A stretch of DNA of 9,618 bases, from positions 1 through 9,618 of the forward strand of contig CAMBTF010000039.1 in NCBI GenBank assembly GCA_945870545.1, in the 5' to 3' direction. Positions 4,835 to 9,618 of the stretch are shown piece after piece. Both the position numbers and the translations under genes were made by a program. Positions within the stretch are counted from its first letter, which is position 1. Each line of letters starts with the position of its first letter. Below the pieces are notes generated by a model, which saw only the letters and a program-made list of their open reading frames with translations, was not told the DNA's origin and ran no database searches. Origin of the DNA: Akkermansia muciniphila (GTDB taxonomy: Bacteria; Verrucomicrobiota; Verrucomicrobiia; Verrucomicrobiales; Akkermansiaceae).

Positions 4835-7720
4835 ATGTCTTGGAAGCGCACATTCGGATTGATGATGACCACCGGATTCCTCACCGCAGGAATGGCTCCC
4901 GGCGAGGTGCTCTTCAACCGCGACATCCGGCCCATTTTCGCGAAACACTGCACCGCTTGTCATGGCGGGGTGAAGGAAGCGGGCGGAATATCCATGATTT
5001 TCCGCGACCGCCTGCTCTCGGAAGGTGAATCTGGCAGCATCCCCGTGGTGCCGGGGAAATCCGAGATTTCGGAAATGATCCGCCGCGTGAAAAGCAAGGA
5101 TCCGGACGAGATTATGCCGCAGCCGAAGCACGGCCCGCCGCTTTCCTCCGGGGAGATCGCAAAACTCGAGCAATGGATCAAGGAAGGCGCGAAGTGGGAG
5201 GAACACTGGGCATTCATGCCGCCTGCCGAGGCCGAGGTTTCCGGACTGAAAATGAAGGACTGGCCCACGATGCCGCTTGATCGGCACGTCCTCAAAGGCA
5301 TCGAATTGGCGGGCCTGCAACCATCCCCAGAAGCCAGTGCGGCGGAATGGCTGCGCCGGGTGAGCTTCGATCTAACAGGGCTCCCGCCGAACGTGGATGA
5401 TCTGACCGCGCTCGAAAAGGAATGGAAAACGAATGGCCAAGCCGCGCGCGAACGCATGGTGGACAAGCTGCTTGCTTCCCCCTCTTACGGCGAACGCTGG
5501 GCGAGCGTGTGGCTCGATCTCGCGCGCTACGCCGACACGACCGGTTTCGAAAGGGATCCGCATCGCGACATATGGCCGTGGCGGGATTGGGTGATCAAGG
5601 CTTTCAACGAGGACAAGTCCTACGACCGTTTCACCATCGAGCAGATGGCCGGCGACCTGTTACCGGATGCGACGCCGGATCAGATCCTCGCCACCGCCTT
5701 CCACCGCAACACCCAGACCAACTCCGAAGGTGGTACGGATGACGAGGAATATCGCGTCGCGGCGGTTATCGACCGCATTTCCACCGTCTGGACGACATGG
5801 CAGGCCACAACCTTCGGATGCGTGCAGTGCCACTCGCATCCTTACGATCCCATCGCCCACGACGAGTTCTACGAGTTCATGGATTTCTTCAACGGCAGCG
5901 AAGATTCCGACCTCGGCAACGACTACCCGAAGATGAGAACGGCTAACGCGGAATGGGTACAACTCGACCGCGAAACCCGCGCCATCCGTGAGGAGCTCGA
6001 TGCCGCCGGCCGCGCGATCTCCGAGGTGAAATGGAACAACCTCGCCGCTCCGGAATTCAAGCCCCAGCACGGCACGATGCGGATGGACGAAACCGGACTC
6101 ATCCTCAGCGAGGGCAACCTCCACAACGGCACCACTCACACCCTTTCCGGCGTATCAGGAACCTTCGACGCGCTGCGGTTTTCCATTTTCCCGAAAAGCG
6201 ACAAGCCCACCGACTGGCCGGAGATGGGCGCGCTCGTCACCGATTTCCGGATGGAAAAAATCTCGCCCGATGGCAAGCGCACTCCCATCCCGATGGCCGA
6301 GGTGATCGCCGATCATCTCTTCGGCCCCTTCGATCCAGTCACCGCCTTCGCGCATGCGCCGGGTGGTGAAAAGTTCAAGCGTTTCCTCAATAACGTGGGC
6401 GGAGCGTCGGGCGGCATCGGCGAGTTCCCACGCCTCAGCGGCCCGCGCTGGTTCGTGCTGCTTCCGGAAAAACGCGTGGAACTGGCTCCGGGCGACCGCC
6501 TCGGAATTTCCCTCAAGCAGGGCGGCGCGGCGAACGAATCGCAGGGCACTTTCGTGAAAAAATTCCGCCTAGAAACAGCCATGGACGACCGCTACGCCGC
6601 GCTGCGCAGCGATCCGGAACGCGCCGCGAAATGGGAGAAGGTTTTCTCCCACCGCGCACGCATAGCAATCATGAAAGCCACCGAGGTGCCGGTGATGCGG
6701 GACCGCAACAAAGCCGCCAAGCGCGAGACCCGGGTCTTTGCGAGGGGCAACCGGATGAACAAGGAGCATGTCGTCAAGGCCGATGTTCCCGATCTCCTTC
6801 GCGGGAAATTCCAAGCCGCGGATGCGGATCGCCTGTCGATGGCGCAATGGCTCGTCGGAGAGGAGAATCCCCTCACCGCCCGGGTCATGGCAAACCGGCT
6901 TTGGACTGAGCTTTTCGGCATCGGCATCGTCGAGAGCGCCGAGGACTTCGGAACCTCCGGAACGCTGCCCAGCAACCTCGCCTTGCTCGACCACCTCGCC
7001 CTGCGTTTCCGCAACGACCATAAATGGTCCGTGAAACAGGCGCTGCGCGAAATGGTTCTCTCCTCCACCTACCGCCAAGCGTCGAAGGCAAGCCCCGCCC
7101 TCCTCGACAAGGATCCGAAAAACCGCCTCCTCGCCCGCGGTCCGCGCAACCGCCTTTCCGCCGAGATGATCCGGGATCAGGCGCTCGCCATCGGCGGGCT
7201 GCTCTCACCAAAGATGTTCGGGGCTCCTGTTTACCCTCCGCAGCCCGCCGGGGTGTGGAACACGGTTTATAACGGAGCCGCATGGAACGAATCAAAAGGC
7301 GAAGACCGCATGCGCCGCGCGATCTACACCTACGTGAAACGCACCAGCGGCTTCCCAGGTTTCCTCACCTTCGACGCCCCCAGCCGCGATGTCTGCTCGG
7401 CGCGGCGCATCACCAGCAACACTCCGCTCCAGGCGCTCGTCACGATGAACGACCCCGCCCACATCGAGGCCGCCGCCGCTTTCGCGAAACGCATCCGCGC
7501 CCACGGCGGCGACCTGCGCAGACAGCTTGCCTTTGCCATCCTCGCCGCCACCCAGATCCACGCAGACGATGCCATGCTCGGCGAGCTGGAAGCCCTTCAC
7601 GCGGATCTTGAAAAAGAACTCGTCAATGACGCAGAAGCCCGCGCCAAGCTCGGCGACGACGCCGCCATGACCCTCACCGCGAACACAATCTTGAACATGG
7701 ACGCCGCGCTGGTGCGCTAA
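4835..7720 (+). CDS. Secreted PSCyt1 / DUF1549 / DUF1553 cytochrome protein
   Basis: This is a 961-residue exported protein of the large planctomycete/verrucomicrobial cytochrome family. Domains in order: a Sec-type leader (1 to about 23); a PSCyt1 cytochrome c domain (about 25-145) with heme motif CTACH at 39-43 after FNRDIRPIFAKH, and a possible axial methionine in EIMPQPKHGP; DUF1549 (about 150-365) with a second CxxCH, CVQCH at 329-333, followed by SHPYDPI; a central region (about 380-660) with no domain I recognise; and DUF1553 (about 665-920) containing MANRLWTELFGIGIV, FGTSG and the late SNTPLQALVTMND. No enzymatic reaction is established for the family. Heme attachment implies action in the periplasm or at the cell surface, and electron transfer is plausible. 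The frame is open from 4673, but the ATG at 4835 starts a proper signal peptide, whereas the 54 codons before it overlap hisD. The DUF1501 gene follows 13 bases later and is almost certainly in the same operon. Confidence 0.93.
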   Translation: MSWKRTFGLMMTTGFLTAGMAPGEVLFNRDIRPIFAKHCTACHGGVKEAGGISMIFRDRLLSEGESGSIPVVPGKSEISEMIRRVKSKDPDEIMPQPKHGPPLSSGEIAKLEQWIKEGAKWEEHWAFMPPAEAEVSGLKMKDWPTMPLDRHVLKGIELAGLQPSPEASAAEWLRRVSFDLTGLPPNVDDLTALEKEWKTNGQAARERMVDKLLASPSYGERWASVWLDLARYADTTGFERDPHRDIWPWRDWVIKAFNEDKSYDRFTIEQMAGDLLPDATPDQILATAFHRNTQTNSEGGTDDEEYRVAAVIDRISTVWTTWQATTFGCVQCHSHPYDPIAHDEFYEFMDFFNGSEDSDLGNDYPKMRTANAEWVQLDRETRAIREELDAAGRAISEVKWNNLAAPEFKPQHGTMRMDETGLILSEGNLHNGTTHTLSGVSGTFDALRFSIFPKSDKPTDWPEMGALVTDFRMEKISPDGKRTPIPMAEVIADHLFGPFDPVTAFAHAPGGEKFKRFLNNVGGASGGIGEFPRLSGPRWFVLLPEKRVELAPGDRLGISLKQGGAANESQGTFVKKFRLETAMDDRYAALRSDPERAAKWEKVFSHRARIAIMKATEVPVMRDRNKAAKRETRVFARGNRMNKEHVVKADVPDLLRGKFQAADADRLSMAQWLVGEENPLTARVMANRLWTELFGIGIVESAEDFGTSGTLPSNLALLDHLALRFRNDHKWSVKQALREMVLSSTYRQASKASPALLDKDPKNRLLARGPRNRLSAEMIRDQALAIGGLLSPKMFGAPVYPPQPAGVWNTVYNGAAWNESKGEDRMRRAIYTYVKRTSGFPGFLTFDAPSRDVCSARRITSNTPLQALVTMNDPAHIEAAAAFAKRIRAHGGDLRRQLAFAILAATQIHADDAMLGELEALHADLEKELVNDAEARAKLGDDAAMTLTANTILNMDAALVR

Positions 7721-7725
7721 ACCTT

Positions 7726-7730
7726 AAGGA
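7726..7730 (+). promoter_or_regulatory. Shine-Dalgarno site of the DUF1501 gene
   Basis: AAGGA lies in the 13-base gap between the two plus-strand genes, three bases before the ATG at 7734. It is the clearest ribosome site in the window and supports that start. The tight spacing argues for one bicistronic message. Confidence 0.6.
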
Positions 7731-7733
7731 ACA

Positions 7734-9221
7734 ATGACCGACCTCGAACAACGGATTCACCACGCCTCTCTGGAGCAATTCACACGCAGGCATTTCCTCG
7801 CGAAATGCTCCACCGGCCTCGGCGCGATGTGGATGGCGGGGCTCGGCCAAAATGCCTTCGGTGCGGGTGGCCCCCTCATCAAGGACGCCGCCCGCCCGCT
7901 GATGCCCGCCCCTCCCCTGCTTCCCGGAAAAGCGAAGCGCGTGATCTACCTACACATGGCCGGCGCGCCCTCGCAGCACGAGCTTTTCGACTACAAGCCG
8001 GAGCTGAAAAAACTCAACGGCAAGGAATGCCCGCAGGAGTTCCTCGAAGGCAAGCAGTTCGCCTTCATCCAAGGTATCCCGAAAATGCTCGGCCCGCAGT
8101 TTGAGTTCAAGCAGCACGGCCAGAGCGGTGCTTGGATTTCCGACCGCCTCCCGATGCTCTCCACGCTGGCCGACGAGCTGTGCTTCATCAAGTCGATGCA
8201 CACCGACCAGTTCAACCACGGCCCCGCGCAGCTTCTGGTACACACCGGCACCCAGAACCCCGGCGCGCCCTCCTTTGGCTCTTGGGCTACCTATGGCCTC
8301 GGTTCGGAAAACCAGAACCTGCCCGGTTTCATCGTGCTTACCTCCGGCGGAAAAAACCCCGATGCCGGCAAATCTGTCTGGGGTTCCGGTTACCTTCCCT
8401 CCGTTTACCAAGGCGTGCAGTGCCGCTCCCAGGGCGAGCCCGTCCTTTATCTCCAGAATCCGCCCGGCGTCTCCCGCGATATGCGCCGCCGCTCGCTCGA
8501 CACGCTGGATAGGCTCAACCAACGGATCGCAAAGGAAACGGGGGACGCGGAAACCGTCACCCGCATCGCCCAATACGAGATGGCCTACCGGATGCAAATG
8601 CACGCCACCGACGCCTTCGATCTCAAGGCCGAGGACGAGGCCACCCACGCCATGTACGGCACCGAGCCGGGCAAGGAATCCTTCGCCAACAACTGCCTCC
8701 TCGCCCGCCGCCTCGCCGAGCGCGGTGTGAAGTTTATCCAGCTCTTCGACTGGGGCTGGGACTCCCACGGCACCGACAAGAACACCTCGCTCCAAGAAGG
8801 TTTCACGAACCTCTGCACCCGCATCGACCGCCCTATCACCGCCCTCCTTACGGATCTCAAACGCCGCGGACTATTGGAGGAAACCCTCGTCGTTTGGGGC
8901 GGCGAGTTCGGCCGCACGCCCATGCAGGAAAACCGCGGCGGCGGGGACAACCGTTTCGTCGGTCGCGATCACAACCCCGGTGCCTTCACGGTCTGGATGG
9001 CGGGCGGCGGCGTGAAACCCGGTATCTCTTACGGCGAGACCGATCCCATCGGCTACGAGGCCATCAAGGACAAGGTTTCCGTCCACGATCTCCACGCCAC
9101 CATGCTCCACCTACTCGGCTTCGACCACGAGAAGCTCAGCTACCCCTTCCAGGGCGTGAACCAGCGGCTCACCAACATCACGAAATTGGGAACAAAGGTC
9201 GTCAAGGGCGTGCTTGCCTGA
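7734..9221 (+). CDS. DUF1501 protein with twin-arginine signal (alkaline-phosphatase-like superfamily)
   Basis: This 495-residue protein starts with a Tat leader: FTRRHFLAK (RR at 18-19), a hydrophobic stretch with GLGAMWMAGLG, and a likely cleavage after AFGA near residue 44. Tat export means it folds, probably with metal, before crossing the membrane. The rest is a single DUF1501 domain, placed from memory in the alkaline phosphatase/sulfatase clan. Conserved blocks are YLHMAGAPSQHELFDYKP (72-89), FDWGWDSHG (338-346), VVWGGEFGRTP (386-396), GRDHNP (410-415) and VHDLHATMLHLLG (450-462). The repeated Asp/His residues (D343, H345, D412, H413, H451, D452, H454) are candidate metal ligands. The substrate is unknown, and a hydrolase acting on sulfate or phosphate esters is only an inference from the fold. 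DUF1501 genes normally follow a DUF1549/DUF1553 gene, as here. The 3' end overlaps the oppositely oriented DUF3592 gene by 20 bases. Confidence 0.93.
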   Translation: MTDLEQRIHHASLEQFTRRHFLAKCSTGLGAMWMAGLGQNAFGAGGPLIKDAARPLMPAPPLLPGKAKRVIYLHMAGAPSQHELFDYKPELKKLNGKECPQEFLEGKQFAFIQGIPKMLGPQFEFKQHGQSGAWISDRLPMLSTLADELCFIKSMHTDQFNHGPAQLLVHTGTQNPGAPSFGSWATYGLGSENQNLPGFIVLTSGGKNPDAGKSVWGSGYLPSVYQGVQCRSQGEPVLYLQNPPGVSRDMRRRSLDTLDRLNQRIAKETGDAETVTRIAQYEMAYRMQMHATDAFDLKAEDEATHAMYGTEPGKESFANNCLLARRLAERGVKFIQLFDWGWDSHGTDKNTSLQEGFTNLCTRIDRPITALLTDLKRRGLLEETLVVWGGEFGRTPMQENRGGGDNRFVGRDHNPGAFTVWMAGGGVKPGISYGETDPIGYEAIKDKVSVHDLHATMLHLLGFDHEKLSYPFQGVNQRLTNITKLGTKVVKGVLA

Positions 9222-9618
9222 TGATGGCGCGCACCACGATGCCCAGCCCGCCGACCACGAACAGCAGCGGGAACCAGATCGAGTAGCCCGCCGCCTTGGT
9301 GTCCGGCTTGAGCACCGCGAAATCCGGTTGCGCCGGATTCACGAAGGCCATTGTCTTCATTCCCTCGGGAAACATTTCGAGTTGCCTCTCCGACCGCGCC
9401 CGCTCCTTCGCCCAGGGATTTCCCCGCGCGACGATCAGCTCGCCGGTTTTCGCCTCGCCCTTCCACTCGTATCCGTAAAGCAGCTTCACGCGGTATTCCT
9501 TCGCCGAGTATTCGTCGTGCTTCCGCTCTTCGATCTCCGAGGAAAGGATTAGCGCCTGCTTCTGCGGCCACGCGTGCATGGCGCTCGCCCGCTGGTAACT
9601 GTCCCACATCAGCGCTGT
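9202..9618 (-). CDS. DUF3592 membrane protein, 5' end beyond the window
   Basis: There are 138 codons running leftward from the window edge to the TGA at 9204-9202. The body matches DUF3592: HAWPQKQALILSSEIEE opens the domain, RVKLLYGYEWKGEAKTGE is the central strand pattern with YxYxxxG, and FVNPAQPDFAVLKP is the characteristic N-P-x-x-P-x-x-A-V-L ending. A hydrophobic helix follows (about the last 30 residues, with IWFPLLFVVGGLGIVVRAI), so the protein is membrane-anchored at its C terminus. An ATG exists at 9609, but the frame is open to base 9618 and relatives usually carry another membrane helix before the W-P motif. I therefore treat it as truncated by the window rather than starting here. 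The function of DUF3592 is unknown. It points tail to tail at the DUF1501 gene. Confidence 0.8.
   Translation of the reverse strand, partial: TALMWDSYQRASAMHAWPQKQALILSSEIEERKHDEYSAKEYRVKLLYGYEWKGEAKTGELIVARGNPWAKERARSERQLEMFPEGMKTMAFVNPAQPDFAVLKPDTKAAGYSIWFPLLFVVGGLGIVVRAIIRQARP

Noticed and set aside
4687..4953. N-terminal extension of 89 codons on hisD
   Set aside because: The open frame continues upstream, but the residues do not resemble HisD. The normal protein length and active-site numbering are obtained from the ATG at 4686, and the extension would run into the divergent gene.
6569..7078. Antisense open frames inside the cytochrome gene
   Set aside because: Same explanation: they are shadows of a confidently identified gene, with low-complexity translations and no supporting start signals.
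7950..8795. Long open frame of 281 codons antisense to the DUF1501 gene
   Set aside because: Its composition is what GC-rich codon bias produces on the opposite strand, it matches no family I know, and the plus-strand gene there is certain.
1..9618. CRISPR arrays, tRNA or rRNA genes, toxin-antitoxin or defence modules
   Set aside because: I saw no regularly spaced repeats, no cloverleaf or rRNA-like segments, and no small gene pairs with such domains. Every long stretch is accounted for by the listed genes.

Overview
The window looks like chromosomal DNA of a GC-rich member of the Planctomycetes-Verrucomicrobia group, most likely Verrucomicrobiota. The main reason is the pair on the plus strand: a large secreted cytochrome protein (PSCyt1, DUF1549 and DUF1553 domains) followed 13 bases later by a Tat-exported DUF1501 protein. 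This pair is multiplied in PVC genomes and uncommon elsewhere. The hisD sequence and the truncated REP-associated-type transposase also fit Verrucomicrobiota. The assignment rests on recognising families, not on a database search.

Layout. At the left edge, on the minus strand, are the first 42 codons of an IS200-like (Y1) transposase related to RAYTs. Upstream of it is a short AT-rich patch with a perfect palindrome and tandem repeats. A minus-strand block follows, in transcription order: hisD (4686 to 3397), an M14-family zinc carboxypeptidase or amidase overlapping hisD by 4 bases (3400 to 2582), a 117-base gap holding half of a long inverted repeat, a secreted Sel1-repeat protein (2464 to 890), and a single-domain CoaB with a probable TTG start 4 bases further on (885 to 262). 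On the plus strand, divergent from hisD across a 148-base gap, is the cytochrome/DUF1501 pair (4835 to 9221). Its last gene overlaps tail to tail by 20 bases with a DUF3592 membrane protein that enters from the right edge on the minus strand.

How the genes work together. hisD (last two steps of histidine synthesis) and coaB (cysteine ligation in coenzyme A synthesis) are core metabolism. The peptidase and the Sel1 protein sit between them without an obvious shared pathway. The plus-strand pair is clearly a functional unit: the first protein has a Sec-type leader and heme motifs, and the second has a twin-arginine leader and belongs to an alkaline-phosphatase-like family. Both should therefore meet outside the cytoplasm. 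Their substrate is not established.

I saw no CRISPR array, tRNA, rRNA, prophage or defence system. The least explained structures are the 35-base inverted repeat around the 3' end of the peptidase gene, the repeat patch next to the transposase, and the heme/Tat gene pair.
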